Shown: positions 18,700-18,773 of the stretch, in pieces
Numbering within the stretch: the first letter of the stretch is position 1
Layout of the letters: each line of letters opens with the position of its first letter
Assembly: GCA_001784735.1 (NCBI GenBank)
Contig: MFSB01000001.1
Span: forward strand, 1-18,773
DNA: 18,773 nucleotides
Direction of reading: 5' to 3'
DNA from: Candidatus Moranbacteria bacterium RIFCSPLOWO2_12_FULL_48_12
GTDB taxonomy: Bacteria > Patescibacteriota > Minisyncoccia > Moranbacterales > UBA1568
Notes under the pieces: model-generated
Databases searched by the model: none
Told to the model about the DNA's origin: nothing
What the model saw: the letters and a program-made list of their open reading frames with translations, nothing else
Position numbers and translations under genes: made by a program

Positions 18700-18773
18700 G
18701 GTCTAATTCCCCGCCGCTTGCGGCGAGTATCAAAGACAAATTTGTCAAAGATACCTCGCGGCTTGCCGCGAGG
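18694..18773. mobile_element. Palindromic element after the truncated gene (cut by the window end)
   Basis: AATTAG-GGT-CTAATT (18694-18708) is a perfect small dyad covering the stop codon. It is followed by a larger palindrome centred at 18740/18741: CGCCGC-TT-GCGGCG hairpin, GTATC, AAA, GACAAATTTGTC, AAA, GATAC, then CTCGCGGC-TT-GCCGCGAG. It could fold as three adjacent hairpins or a cruciform. The right end may lie beyond the window. Confidence 0.6.

Overview
The window looks like part of a Patescibacteria (Candidate Phyla Radiation, probably Parcubacteria-like) chromosome. This is inferred from family resemblance and genome style, not from a database match. The signs are a DUF5671-type membrane protein, a PilX-like minor pilin, a Rel protein that stops just after its TGS domain, start codons with almost no Shine-Dalgarno sequence, promoters of the extended -10 type, and intergenic DNA packed with short palindromic elements. 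No rRNA, phage gene or CRISPR array is visible.

Layout. 1-702 (minus): N-terminal part of a phosphomannomutase/phosphoglucomutase, cut by the window edge. 703-1149: repeat-rich gap holding a long palindrome, a heptad array and a second, aborted copy of the ychF start. 1150-2235: ychF, with a hairpin element read in frame. 2242-2589: an inverted-repeat element whose right end supplies the -35 box of a consensus promoter, overlapped by a CIRCE operator, ahead of groEL (2587-4233). 4258-4413: another element, a strong terminator and an extended -10 promoter before pilB/gspE (4496-6244). 6252-6388: paired heptad arrays between convergent pilB and rel (6399-7904, minus). 8164-9482: element, promoter/operator, a Fur-family regulator and a ZIP metal transporter as an operon. 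9601-10041: PilX-like pilin. 10098-13492 (minus): topA and dprA, with paired heptad arrays between them. 13495-13596: a 102-bp element with 13-bp terminal inverted repeats. 13681-14595 (minus): a tRNA run, in transcription order Ala, a 3' tRNA fragment, Ile, fMet, Met, Asp, interleaved with heptad arrays and broken tRNA halves and closed by a terminator. 14920-17332: small hypothetical, MGMT-like alkyltransferase carrying a second copy of the TIR element, DUF5671 protein, PEBP-family protein. 17364-18773: AT-rich, apparently acquired: AbrB-like regulator bracketed by inverted repeats, a DpnA-like adenine methyltransferase, and a 24-codon remnant that may be the start of its restriction enzyme, ending at a palindromic element.

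How the genes fit. PilB, the PilX-like pilin and DprA fit type IV pilus-based DNA uptake and recombination. Fur-ZIP is a self-contained metal-uptake circuit. GroEL is under HrcA/CIRCE-type control. Rel gives a stringent response. Methyltransferase plus broken nuclease looks like a decaying restriction-modification locus.

The most unusual content is non-coding: (1) inverted pairs of degenerate 7-bp-periodic arrays at four loci plus one single arm; (2) a family of hairpins with a CCCC/GGGG clamp, a 5-bp stem that covaries between copies and, in several copies, one-base bulges at fixed positions, one of them inside ychF and two of them ending in a -35 hexamer; (3) two ~100-bp TIR elements, one inserted in frame near the start of a gene.
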